Origin: Deltaproteobacteria bacterium
Lineage (GTDB): Bacteria > Desulfobacterota > Desulfuromonadia > Desulfuromonadales > BM103
NCBI GenBank assembly: GCA_024636215.1
Contig: JAGXHL010000086.1
Coordinates: forward strand, 1-24,488
Reading direction: 5' to 3'
Length of the DNA: 24,488 bases
The notes beneath the pieces are model-generated. The model did no database searches. It was not told the DNA's origin and worked only from the letters and a program-made list of their open reading frames with translations. Shown in pieces: positions 8,010-15,220 of this stretch; within the stretch, counting starts at the first letter, position 1, and every line of letters begins with the position of its first letter. A program made the position numbers and the translations under genes.

Positions 8010-8596
8010 AAGAAAAAATAAAGAAAAATAAATATCGAATCATCTTTGGTGTTCTTTTGATTTATGTCTTGGGAGGCCTGGCGACTGGTGGAAATTGGCT
8101 TGTCTTTTTTAGGCCCGCCTTTGAGGGCCAAATCATTGACATAGACAGCAGAGAGCCAATTGAAGGTGCGGTTGTAGCGGCGATCTACAATTGTGACATG
8201 TACGGCGGCTCTCAAGTAATGTCTGGCCACAAAGGCTATGCAGAGGCCATTACAGACAAAAACGGGCGGTTTCGAATTTCACCATACTTTATTATCACCG
8301 GCCCTCTTACCATTGGTAAGGCTACAACTTTTATTATTTATAAGCCGGGATACAGGAGTATTGATGGCATAAACCTAGAGGTGTGTTTTACCTCTGGGTG
8401 CAAGAGAAGGGAATTCGTTTCTTCCAACATGGTGTTTGCAGGCAATACAGTTGAACTCCCTGAACTTGGGGATAGTGTCCCTCGATATGAAAATATCCCT
8501 TATTTGAAGGGGTACAAAATGCCTAGGGGCTTTCCGAAGCTACGCAATGTTCTAAAAGAAGAAAAGACTGAACTGAGCAGATCAAATATTAAGTAG
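7988..8596 (+). CDS. Membrane-anchored protein with carboxypeptidase-regulatory-like domain (cargo gene 2)
   Basis: A 202-residue protein. A short lysine-rich N-terminus precedes one hydrophobic segment (about residues 17-39, IIFGVLLIYVLGGL onward), which predicts an inner-membrane anchor with the rest outside the cytoplasm. Residues 43-140 look like a carboxypeptidase-regulatory-like beta sandwich (FEGQIIDIDSREPIEGAVV, then ITDKNGRFRIS and YKPGYRS). Two cysteines near CFTSGC may form a disulfide. The start overlaps the end of the Ig-protein gene by 22 bp with no clear Shine-Dalgarno site, which suggests translational coupling; a second ATG at 7997 is an alternative. Function unknown. Confidence 0.78.
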   Translation: MAYMGILKEKIKKNKYRIIFGVLLIYVLGGLATGGNWLVFFRPAFEGQIIDIDSREPIEGAVVAAIYNCDMYGGSQVMSGHKGYAEAITDKNGRFRISPYFIITGPLTIGKATTFIIYKPGYRSIDGINLEVCFTSGCKRREFVSSNMVFAGNTVELPELGDSVPRYENIPYLKGYKMPRGFPKLRNVLKEEKTELSRSNIK

Positions 8597-8621
8597 AGAA
8601 TGTGAAATGCAAGGAGGAGTC

Positions 8622-11138
8622 ATGTATAAGGTTTTTACTTTAGCGATACTATTTCTCTGGGGGGTTAGTACAAATGTCTTTAGCTATCAGGTGGGTACTC
8701 ACGAGGGAATTACAGCCGCTGTCCTTTCCCAAGACAACTATGGTGTTGAGTTTAACAAGATACTTACGGACAATTTAGGTTTTCCTTCTGGATTAGATTA
8801 TGAGCTTGACAGCACAGCGCCAGATGGTGAAGGGAAAGTTTTAGATTTCATCACATACGGCTCGCAAAAAGAAGATGATCCATCTATCTCTACAGCTGTG
8901 AATCTTTTTCAGTCGAGGTATAAGAACCATTTCCACAACCCACTGAAAAGCATTGAAAATGCAGGATTAACCGATCTGGCGCGGGGAGACTCGACTATTT
9001 TGTGGGCCCAAAAAGCCGCAAGAACGCAAAATGGAGGTTATTACTCGTGGCATGATGTAAGAGACTATTACTATCAGGCCTTGACGGCAACAGATAATGG
9101 AGGCCGACTAGGTGATTTTTCAAAAACATTTCGTGGTGTTGGGCAGCTAATGCACCTGGTCCAGGATATGGCTGTCCCTGCTCACACACGAAACGACGGC
9201 CATGTTTGGAGAAACTATGAAACTCGCGTCGACGAAAAACGTACAGATGATCCGAACTGGATAAAGGGCCTTCTCCCAACAGGTAGGCTGAATGCATACC
9301 CGTTTGATGAACTTAATAAGCAGAGCGAATTTGCTGAAGCCCCTGTCCCGATCTCCCGTCTTTTCGATATTAATATATACGATGGGAGCAACCCCTTAGA
9401 CACACTTGCCTCAAATATAGGGCTTGCTGAGTTTACAAATGCTAATTTTTTAAGTGCAGACACCGTTTACGCGTCTGCGGATCTGCCCCATCCTGCATCC
9501 GTAGACACAAATCCATGTGTTAATTTAACTTTTAGAGAAAAACCCGAAGATGCAGGCTCTCTTGGCCCTGTCAATCGTGTGTATTATGAAAAATCATTAG
9601 ATTGTAGTGAGGTTAATAAATACCTCCTCGTCGGAGAGAGCTATATTGCATCTGAAGTTGACAGCATGATGGCAGGCAGTGGAGAAATGCCAAGTGCGAT
9701 TCTCGAACTAGACAACAATGTGTATGATGAATATGCAGATATTCTTATCCCCCAGGCAGCCACCTACTCAGCTGCCTTGTTAAAGTATTTTTTCCGTGGA
9801 GAGCTAGAGGTAGAAGGTTATGAACTCACTGACAGCCTGGGGGCTGTTGAAGAGCTTCAGTTTTTCGTGACAAACAAAACACCGAACGAAGCTATAGGTA
9901 GCGGTCTCTTTGCAGTTGCCTATAGTTACAACTTGGCCGCAAATGGAAGCATTGAGACTGTTCGAGGCGTGAGTTCGTCAGTATCCTCTGTTCAACAGGC
10001 TACTAACGAAAAGCGTCAATATAACGTCAAGTTCCTCTCAGACGGAAAGATACCAGTCAATGCTACTGACGTTTCATACACTTTGGTATATAGAGGCCCC
10101 CTTGGTCATGAGACTGATGCTGTAATAGGCAAAGTGGTACAGGTCGAAACCCTGACAGGCTTAGAATCTGAAGGGTTTGATATTACGGATAATCTCGGGA
10201 GTATTTACGCCGTTCAGTTATTCGTAAAGAACATGATGGTAAACAATGAGGCCATCGATCCCACCGGCAATACTGGAGCGTTTAGTGTTGTTTACAGTTA
10301 CAAAGACAGCAATGGCACCCCTGTAACAAAATCGAGCGATTCGACGCCGAGTGGCACCCTCCTTTATGGCGAGGAAATGCAATATATCGTTATGATGCCA
10401 TGGGGTGATGAAATCCCTGTTGGAGCAACAGATATTTCATACACCCTTGTATACACTGGCGCTCTAGGTACTATAGAAAAAATTGTCTTAAGAGAAGCCA
10501 TGAACATAAGGCAGCCAGTATGGGAAGAGCATTGGAATAATGGCTTAAAAGGAAATCACCCTTGGTTATATTCAGGTGTAAACCTGTCTGTTGATAGTAC
10601 AGTAGGAAGTGTTGACAATATTGTTGCTGGCGGGTTTTTAGAAAAAACGAATATTCGATTGGAAGGTACTCAAGAAAGCCTACTCAACGAAGCGATCCTC
10701 ACTCTTCCTACGCCTGTAACTGTGTCTGAGAACGCACAAATATTTATTAAGCTTGATGAAATGTCTATCAACCCCAATCTTTCCCCCCAGCCGGACTGTA
10801 CGTACAACCATTTCGAGCTTCCGGCCGCGCAGAAAGTAAGGTTTAAGTTTATGCTGGGAGATGGGTCAATATCATCATTCCACTATACGCTCGAAGGGCA
10901 TAATGATTTTGGGTCCTATATAACCCTAAATCCTGGACAGCCTGTATTTACTAATATCCATGGAATGTTGCAGTATATGAATGGTGGTCAGCCCGTCCCT
11001 AAACCGGTCAACTTGGTTGAAGTCGTCGTTAGACAGCAGCTATATGGCTTGTGTGAAGTTGTCGCCTCCGAACAAGTTCAATCAATGAAAGTCGATTACA
11101 TGCGAATTATTGACGACGCAACACCGGCAAGTCCCTAA
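8622..11138 (+). CDS. Secreted zinc-dependent phospholipase C / S1-P1 nuclease-like protein with tandem beta modules (cargo gene 3)
   Basis: The start is the ATG at 8622, because AAGGAGG (8611-8617) lies just upstream and inside the longer frame beginning at 8607; this gives 838 residues. A signal peptide (MYKVFTLAILFLWGVSTNVF) leads into YQVGTHEGIT. The motif HLVQDMAVPAHTRN (H178, D182, H188) fits most of the zinc-dependent phospholipase C signature (H-Y-x-[GT]-D-x-x-x-P-x-H-x-x-N). Further candidate ligands are H27, H103/H105 and H144. The helical domain ends near residue 395 with AATYSAALLKYFFRG. Two repeats of about 110 residues follow (about 396-505 and 515-625; shared LTDSLG/ITDNLG, FAVAYSY/FSVVYSY, DVSYTLVYRGPLG/DISYTLVYTGALG), then a beta-rich C-terminus. 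Catalysis and substrate are inferred only. It is the last gene of the cargo operon, 25 bp after gene 2. Confidence 0.85.
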   Translation: MYKVFTLAILFLWGVSTNVFSYQVGTHEGITAAVLSQDNYGVEFNKILTDNLGFPSGLDYELDSTAPDGEGKVLDFITYGSQKEDDPSISTAVNLFQSRYKNHFHNPLKSIENAGLTDLARGDSTILWAQKAARTQNGGYYSWHDVRDYYYQALTATDNGGRLGDFSKTFRGVGQLMHLVQDMAVPAHTRNDGHVWRNYETRVDEKRTDDPNWIKGLLPTGRLNAYPFDELNKQSEFAEAPVPISRLFDINIYDGSNPLDTLASNIGLAEFTNANFLSADTVYASADLPHPASVDTNPCVNLTFREKPEDAGSLGPVNRVYYEKSLDCSEVNKYLLVGESYIASEVDSMMAGSGEMPSAILELDNNVYDEYADILIPQAATYSAALLKYFFRGELEVEGYELTDSLGAVEELQFFVTNKTPNEAIGSGLFAVAYSYNLAANGSIETVRGVSSSVSSVQQATNEKRQYNVKFLSDGKIPVNATDVSYTLVYRGPLGHETDAVIGKVVQVETLTGLESEGFDITDNLGSIYAVQLFVKNMMVNNEAIDPTGNTGAFSVVYSYKDSNGTPVTKSSDSTPSGTLLYGEEMQYIVMMPWGDEIPVGATDISYTLVYTGALGTIEKIVLREAMNIRQPVWEEHWNNGLKGNHPWLYSGVNLSVDSTVGSVDNIVAGGFLEKTNIRLEGTQESLLNEAILTLPTPVTVSENAQIFIKLDEMSINPNLSPQPDCTYNHFELPAAQKVRFKFMLGDGSISSFHYTLEGHNDFGSYITLNPGQPVFTNIHGMLQYMNGGQPVPKPVNLVEVVVRQQLYGLCEVVASEQVQSMKVDYMRIIDDATPASP

Positions 11139-11168
11139 TTGTTGTGACATCAATAAGCCTATCGGCAG

Positions 11169-11207
11169 ACAAGCGCCACGGATTCTACTCCGTGGCGCTT
11201 GTTTTTT
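11169..11207 (+). terminator. Strong Rho-independent terminator of the cargo operon
   Basis: ACAAGCGCCACGGA (11169-11182) pairs perfectly with TCCGTGGCGCTTGT (11189-11202) around a 6-nt loop (TTCTAC) and is followed by a run of T (11202-11207). It starts 30 bp after the stop codon of the last cargo gene. Confidence 0.93.
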
Positions 11208-11311
11208 CGACCAATTAATGGGGCGTGGGAGTTGGCCGGGTATGCAGCAATGTGGCCAAGAGGGTAGCAATGATGCCGCTAGACCATATGTGTTATAACT
11301 CTAGGAGGAGG

Positions 11312-11349
11312 CTTAGCGTACGATTTTTTCCGAATTCTGTGTTTACCCC
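11312..11349 (-). repeat. Right 38-bp terminal inverted repeat
   Basis: On the plus strand it reads CTTAGCGTACGATTTTTTCC and onward to TTTACCCC. Its reverse complement matches the left repeat at 34 of 38 positions, including all 28 innermost bases. It marks the right end of the transposon. Confidence 0.95.
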
Positions 11350-11354
11350 AACTT
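11350..11354. repeat. Right target-site duplication AACTT
   Basis: AACTT directly follows the CCCC end of the right inverted repeat and repeats the 5 bp at 2187-2191. Confidence 0.93.
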
Positions 11355-11469
11355 CCTCGTAATCCGCAATCTGGCACTCCATGCAACTCAGGCCAAAAGA
11401 GCGAAACACCTCTATTGTCTGCGGGTATCTGGCGATAATGTCAGAAATAGTCATCTCACGTGTGATCAT
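11350..11469 (-). pseudogene. 5' part of DUF1858 gene, interrupted by the transposon
   Basis: The ATG at 11469 has an ideal ribosome site (AAGGAGG, four bases upstream) and opens a frame encoding MITREMTISDIIARYPQTIE, then VFRSFGLSCMECQIADYEEV. This is the N-terminal half of a DUF1858 domain, including the paired cysteines C29 and C32 (CMEC) typical of that family, which often accompanies redox or hybrid-cluster proteins. After codon 40 the frame enters the transposon's inverted repeat, adds 18 foreign residues and stops at 11293-11295. It is the third gene of the rsmD-coaD unit, 26 bp after coaD. The remaining half is at 2112-2186. Confidence 0.88.
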
Positions 11470-11495
11470 GTGTCCTCCTTAATCGCTTCATCCAA

Positions 11496-11987
11496 TCATG
11501 TGCTCTCCCCAAACTTCTCTGCCAAAGCTTTTCTGACTACAGGAGGGACCAGGCTTTCAACCGGTCCTTTCAGACTGGCCACTTCCTTGACGATCGATGA
11601 ACTCAGGTAGCCGTAAGGCACAGAAGTCATCATAAAGACAGTTTCCACTTCACTTTTCAGGTTGTGATTCATCTGGGCGATCTGAAATTCGTATTCGAAG
11701 TCAGATACGGCTCGCAGGCCGCGCAGAATAACTTTCGAACCTGCAGCAACGACGTAATCGACCAAGAGTCCCTCAAAGGTGTCGACCTTGACACGCGGGT
11801 TATCACCAAGCGCTTCCCTTATTTGACGGATGCGCTCTGCCGTGGTGAAGAGGCCTTTTTTTTCTGAGTTGCGGGCTACGGCAATAATGATCTCATCGAA
11901 TACTTCGAGCCCTCGTTCTATGATGTCAAGGTGGCCGTAAGTAATCGGATCAAAAGAGCCTGGATAGACGGCAATTTTCGTGTTCAT
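11496..11987 (-). CDS. coaD: Pantetheine-phosphate adenylyltransferase (CoaD)
   Basis: The start is the ATG at 11987 (GAGGG just upstream and one base after the rsmD stop), giving 163 residues, the usual CoaD length; a longer frame from 12011 would overlap rsmD. The nucleotidyltransferase signature PGSFDPITYGHLDII (residues 9-23, T/HxGH motif) is at the N-terminus. Further conserved stretches are AVARNSEKKGLF, ILRGLRAVSDFEYEFQIAQMN, and YLSSSIVKEVASL near the C-terminus (the ISSTxVR-like element). It transfers AMP from ATP to 4'-phosphopantetheine, the penultimate step of coenzyme A synthesis, in the cytosol. It is co-transcribed with rsmD, a frequent pairing in bacteria. Confidence 0.97.
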   Translation of the reverse strand: MNTKIAVYPGSFDPITYGHLDIIERGLEVFDEIIIAVARNSEKKGLFTTAERIRQIREALGDNPRVKVDTFEGLLVDYVVAAGSKVILRGLRAVSDFEYEFQIAQMNHNLKSEVETVFMMTSVPYGYLSSSIVKEVASLKGPVESLVPPVVRKALAEKFGEST

Positions 11988-11988
11988 T

Positions 11989-12552
11989 TCATCCCTCATG
12001 TTTCTGGGCATAAAAGTTTATCATAATCGTACCGTAGCGGCGTTGATCGATTCGCTGCATGTTGCCAACCTTCTCCGGCAAGCTTTCATTGGCACCTGTC
12101 TCAGTACAAATAATACCATCCTCGCTGAGGATTCCTCGACTTTCTGTCTCGATCAGGGCTTGCTCTGCTAATCCTTGAGCGTAAGGGGGGTCGAGAAAAA
12201 TCAGGTCGAAAGAACCTGCGGCAAATTCAGGAAGACAGCGTAGCGCGTCCTTGGTCAGGAGGGTTGTTTTCTGCCTGAACTTACAAAGGTCGAGGTTCTT
12301 GCGAATCACCTTTTCTGCCGTAGGGTCTTGTTCGACCAGACAGGCGGATGATGCGCCGCGACTTAAAGCTTCTATCGCCAGAGCCCCCGAGCCGGCGAAG
12401 AGATCCAGAACCCTGATGCCGGAAAAGTTGCCTAATTTACTTTGCAGAATGCTGAAAAGGGCTTCACGAACCCGATCGGGTGTAGGGCGTACATCGAGGC
12501 CTTCAAACACTGTCAGTCTTCTGCCGCGTGACGTTCCGGCAATAACCCTCAT
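11989..12552 (-). CDS. rsmD: 16S rRNA (guanine-966-N2) methyltransferase RsmD
   Basis: A 187-residue Rossmann-fold methyltransferase. It starts MRVIAGTSRGRRL, a family signature, followed by VRPTPDRVREALFSIL, the SAM-binding motif VLDLFAGSGALAIEALSRGA (residues 48-67) and the catalytic DPPY (121-124) of N2-guanine methylases. It methylates G966 in 16S rRNA on the assembling 30S subunit. The ATG at 12552 has GAGG about six bases upstream. It heads the rsmD-coaD-DUF1858 unit; the coaD start lies one base past its stop. Confidence 0.96.
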   Translation of the reverse strand: MRVIAGTSRGRRLTVFEGLDVRPTPDRVREALFSILQSKLGNFSGIRVLDLFAGSGALAIEALSRGASSACLVEQDPTAEKVIRKNLDLCKFRQKTTLLTKDALRCLPEFAAGSFDLIFLDPPYAQGLAEQALIETESRGILSEDGIICTETGANESLPEKVGNMQRIDQRRYGTIMINFYAQKHEG

Positions 12553-12598
12553 TGAGATACCTCTGTGAAAGATGCTAAGATGGCGTAAACCACGAAAA

Positions 12599-12627
12599 AA
12601 ACTAGCACAATCATATCATGAGGTCAA
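12599..12627 (-). promoter_or_regulatory. Possible promoter for rsmD-coaD
   Basis: On the minus strand TTGACC (12627-12622) is followed after 17 bp by TAGTTT (12604-12599). The -10 is weak. Its place in the divergent gap upstream of rsmD is right. Confidence 0.35.
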
Positions 12628-12649
12628 GTTATGTCAGCTGTAATGGGCC

Positions 12650-12679
12650 TTGACAGACGGCTTGTTGCATGGCTTAAAT
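12650..12679 (+). promoter_or_regulatory. Probable sigma70-like promoter for dgt
   Basis: TTGACA (12650-12655) and TTAAAT (12674-12679) are separated by 18 bp, about 40 bp before the dgt start codon. Confidence 0.55.
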
Positions 12680-12718
12680 GAGAACTGATTCAGCGTTGAA
12701 GACTGATTGGAGGTTTTA

Positions 12719-13852
12719 ATGGAAAGACCGGATCTGGCAGTCTATGCCGCACAAAGTGAAACCTCGCGTGGGCGAAGATATCCCGAGATCTACAAGGATG
12801 ACCGCCCGGATTACGAACGCGACCGTGATCGAATCATCCACTGCGCGGCATTCAGGCGTCTGGAGTATAAGACCCAGGTTTTCGTCAATCATGAAGGGGA
12901 TTATTACCGGACACGTCTAACCCATTCTCTGGAAGTTGCACAGATCGGCCGTGGCATTGCCCGTCGCTTGAAACTCAATGAGGATCTGGTCGAAACCCTT
13001 GCTTTGGCTCATGACCTTGGCCACACACCTTTTGGCCACACCGGAGAAGATGTGCTGAACCGCCTGATGGCTCCTTATGGGGGTTTTGAGCACAACCGTC
13101 AGTCGTTACGGGTGGTCGAAAATCTGGAGGAGCGCTATCCGGACTTTAACGGTTTAAACCTGAGTTGGGAGGCACGGGAAGGAATTATCAAACACTCTTC
13201 TGATTACGATCTCCCGAACGGGTCAGGCTACGAAGAGTACCGACCGGATTTAAGACCGACTCTGGAGGCTCAGATTATCGACCTTGCCGACGAAATCGCC
13301 TACAACAATCATGATATCGATGACGGCCTCAAGGCGCGGTACCTGAAGCCTGAAGCATTGATGAAGATTGATATCTGGGCTGATACCTACGCCAGAGTGA
13401 AAGAAAAGTACCCGTGCTTGCCAGAAGATCGTCAAATCCTGCAGACCATCAGTCACTTGATCGGCCACTTTATTATGGACCTCGTGGAACAGACCGGGAA
13501 AAATATTCTGGAGGCCGGGATCGCGACGCAAGCAGAGGTGTGTACTCATTCCGGCAACCTGGTGATGTTCAGCAGCGAGACGGCCGCGCGGAACAGAGAA
13601 TTGAAAAGGTTTCTATATAAGAACCTTTACAGACACTACAAGGTCGAGAGGATGCGGATCAAGGCGGAGCGCTTTCTGACCATACTTTTTGAAAATTACC
13701 TGCAGAACCCGACGCTTTTGCCGGCCAGTTACCAGGACAGGTATGAGCAGTATGGGAAGGAGAGGGTGGTCTGTGATTATATCGCCGGCATGACTGATCG
13801 TTATGCTCTGGACGAATATAAACGTCTCTTTGATCCATACGAGAGGGTCTGA
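12719..13852 (+). CDS. dgt: dGTPase-like HD-domain dNTP triphosphohydrolase
   Basis: The start is the ATG at 12719, with GGAGG at 12709-12713; an in-frame TTG at 12707 overlaps that ribosome site and is not used. The 377-residue protein has the N-terminal dNTPase region (RDRDRIIHCAAFRRLEYKTQVF), the HD metal site (H69 in RLTHSLEVAQ and H98-D99 in LAHDLGHTPFGHTGE) and a further metal ligand in IIDLADEIAYNNHDIDDG. Such enzymes hydrolyse dNTPs to deoxynucleosides and triphosphate, controlling dNTP pools. The length fits the shorter (type 2-like) dGTPase group rather than the 500-residue E. coli Dgt, so strict dGTP specificity is not certain. It ends 8 bp from the convergent yhbY gene. Confidence 0.93.
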   Translation: MERPDLAVYAAQSETSRGRRYPEIYKDDRPDYERDRDRIIHCAAFRRLEYKTQVFVNHEGDYYRTRLTHSLEVAQIGRGIARRLKLNEDLVETLALAHDLGHTPFGHTGEDVLNRLMAPYGGFEHNRQSLRVVENLEERYPDFNGLNLSWEAREGIIKHSSDYDLPNGSGYEEYRPDLRPTLEAQIIDLADEIAYNNHDIDDGLKARYLKPEALMKIDIWADTYARVKEKYPCLPEDRQILQTISHLIGHFIMDLVEQTGKNILEAGIATQAEVCTHSGNLVMFSSETAARNRELKRFLYKNLYRHYKVERMRIKAERFLTILFENYLQNPTLLPASYQDRYEQYGKERVVCDYIAGMTDRYALDEYKRLFDPYERV

Positions 13853-13860
13853 TCCAACCT

Positions 13861-14175
13861 TCAGGATTTGGGGAGATTGATGATCTGGTCTTCGCTCGGA
13901 CGGTAGAGAAGGAAGGTTTTGCCGAGCACCTGGACAACCGCCGAGCCTGTCTCAGAGGCAAGTTCGGCAGCGACGACCTTGCGATCCTCCAGACAGCCCT
14001 CCTGAATCTTTACTTTGATCAGTTCGTGCGCTTCGATCGCTTCGTTGGTTGCCTTGACGACCTCTTCACTGAGGTGATGCTTACCGATCATAACAAAGGG
14101 CTTGAGGCCGTGACCGAGACCACGGAGGTAGCGATTTTGCTTGCCGGTGAGCTGAGTTGCTGCTGTATCTGACAT
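13861..14175 (-). CDS. yhbY: Ribosome assembly RNA-binding protein YhbY (CRM domain)
   Basis: The ATG at 14175 has AAGGAA upstream and gives 104 residues, the normal length; the longer frame from 14262 runs into a palindromic repeat. A single CRM domain is visible: LTGKQNRYLRGLGHGLKP, then VMIGKHHLSEEVVKATNEAI (GxxG-type RNA-binding loop), HELIKVKIQEG and GSAVVQVLGKTFLLYRP. YhbY binds pre-50S particles. It is transcribed towards dgt with an 8-bp gap and no obvious terminator between them. Confidence 0.95.
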   Translation of the reverse strand: MSDTAATQLTGKQNRYLRGLGHGLKPFVMIGKHHLSEEVVKATNEAIEAHELIKVKIQEGCLEDRKVVAAELASETGSAVVQVLGKTFLLYRPSEDQIINLPKS

Positions 14176-14242
14176 GGTTGGTTCCTTTATCGGTTTCAGC
14201 CCTGGGCATGTTTGCGGGCGAAACAAGAGAATTGACCGCAAG

Positions 14243-14283
14243 TAGCCTGTCGGACTATTCATGAGCCGTCCGACAGGTTGCTA
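14243..14283. repeat. Palindromic intergenic repeat, copy A
   Basis: A perfect 10-bp stem CCTGTCGGAC (14246-14255) / GTCCGACAGG (14268-14277) encloses TATTCATGAGCC, and TAGC / GCTA lie outside it. It is the same family as 16154-16221: both share CTGTCGGACTA, TCATGAGCCG and the outer TAGC/GCTA, but this copy lacks the inner 26 or so bases. It lies in the gap between the divergent yhbY and MBL-fold genes. Confidence 0.75.
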
Positions 14284-14358
14284 GAGGGCGACACTATAGC
14301 ATCGACAGCAGATCGCTTGGAAGCCTGTTTCCGGGAGAGCTTGACTTTATTTTCTGTT

Positions 14359-15195
14359 ATGACCCTGTCACTATCCATAGTCTGTGAAAATACAGTTGGC
14401 AAGCCGATCTCCGCCTGCGGCGAGCATGGTTTCTCCTGTCTTGTGAGAACCCAGGCCGGAAGCTGGCTCTTCGATACCGGCAGCGGCAAAACCTTGTTGA
14501 GCAACCTTGATGCACTTGAGCTTGAGGCGGGTCAGATCGATGCTGTGATCCTGAGTCATGGGCATTACGATCACTGCGGCGGTTTGTTGCCTCTGCTGCA
14601 GAAGATCGGACCACGGCCTGTCTATTCACACTCCCGAATCTTCGCTGAAAGATTCTGGCAGGGACAACACGAAGAGCGCGCGATCGGGTTGCCGCATACC
14701 CGCTCGGAACTGGAGTCCGCCGGAGCCATGTTTCAACCTCTGGACAGCTTGACCGAGCTTTCTCCCGGGCTTTATTTCAGCGGCGCTATTCCACGCCTTG
14801 ACCCTTTTGAAAAAGGTGATCCGCACCTGGTCCGCAGGCGGAAAGACGGGGAGGGATGGTCACCGGACGAATTTGTTGATGATGCCGCACTGGCCATTGA
14901 GACTCCAAAGGGGCTGGTCGTCCTGCTGGGTTGTGCACATTCGGGCCTGATCAACACAGTTGAGTATTTCCGCAGCGCATTAGGCCAACCACGAATTCAC
15001 TTGATCATCGGCGGCACGCATCTTGGCCCCGCCAGCGACGATCAGTTTGCTGCAACCGTCGACTACCTCAGGCACCTTGATTTTGATCGACTGGGCGTCT
15101 CTCATTGCACGGGTCAAATTCGTTCCGCGCAGTTGTACGCACAGTTCCCCAATAAAGTTTTCTTCGCGAATGTAGGCACAACCGTGAAAGTTTAG
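14359..15195 (+). CDS. MBL-fold metallohydrolase (dihydropterin-phosphate-synthase-like subgroup)
   Basis: The ATG at 14359 gives 278 residues beginning MTLSLSIVCENTVG, where the fold starts. No strong ribosome site is visible; GGGAG at 14333-14337 would better serve an in-frame TTG at 14341, so the start is uncertain. The metallo-beta-lactamase motif SHGHYDHCGG supplies H67, H69, D71 and H72. Downstream ligand regions are GCAHSGLINTVEYF, IGGTHLG and SHCTG. This pattern matches the MBL group related to archaeal DHPMR-phosphate synthase, whose bacterial members have no agreed substrate. It is probably cytosolic. A receiver-PilZ gene follows after 25 bp, suggesting an operon. Confidence 0.85.
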   Translation: MTLSLSIVCENTVGKPISACGEHGFSCLVRTQAGSWLFDTGSGKTLLSNLDALELEAGQIDAVILSHGHYDHCGGLLPLLQKIGPRPVYSHSRIFAERFWQGQHEERAIGLPHTRSELESAGAMFQPLDSLTELSPGLYFSGAIPRLDPFEKGDPHLVRRRKDGEGWSPDEFVDDAALAIETPKGLVVLLGCAHSGLINTVEYFRSALGQPRIHLIIGGTHLGPASDDQFAATVDYLRHLDFDRLGVSHCTGQIRSAQLYAQFPNKVFFANVGTTVKV

Positions 15196-15220
15196 CGAGT
15201 AAGATGAAGGCTCAGAGTCT

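Larger units (their letters stand above)
2192..11349. mobile_element. Tn3-family (Tn501/Tn21-like) transposon carrying a riboswitch-controlled three-gene cargo
   Basis: A complete 9,158-bp element is bounded by two 38-bp inverted repeats (34/38 identical, inner 28 bp identical, outer ends GGGG) and flanked by a perfect AACTT duplication. From left to right: inverted repeat, tnpA and tnpR (minus strand), a res-like region, then cargo transcribed rightward (promoter, GEMM-I riboswitch, terminator, three genes, terminator), then the other inverted repeat. The inner end CGGAAAAAATCGTACGCTAA is, from memory, the same as in Tn501. No mercury, antibiotic or integron genes are present. The cargo is visibly more AT-rich than the flanking housekeeping genes. 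The intact duplication and rejoinable target gene point to one relatively recent insertion. The tnpA frameshift may have immobilised it. Confidence 0.95.

Noticed and set aside
8607..8621. Upstream ATG at 8607 for cargo gene 3
   Set aside because: The frame from 8607 contains the AAGGAGG ribosome site itself, and the signal peptide starts properly at the ATG at 8622.
11139..11311. Small plus-strand ORF (11110-11298) after cargo gene 3
   Set aside because: It spans the terminator hairpin, overlaps the end of the cargo gene and shows no recognisable protein.
11988..12011. Longer coaD start at 12011
   Set aside because: It would overlap rsmD and add residues not found in CoaD; the ATG at 11987 has GAGGG upstream and gives the normal length.
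14176..14262. Extended yhbY start at 14262
   Set aside because: The extension runs into the palindromic repeat and lacks similarity to YhbY; ATG 14175 has a ribosome site.
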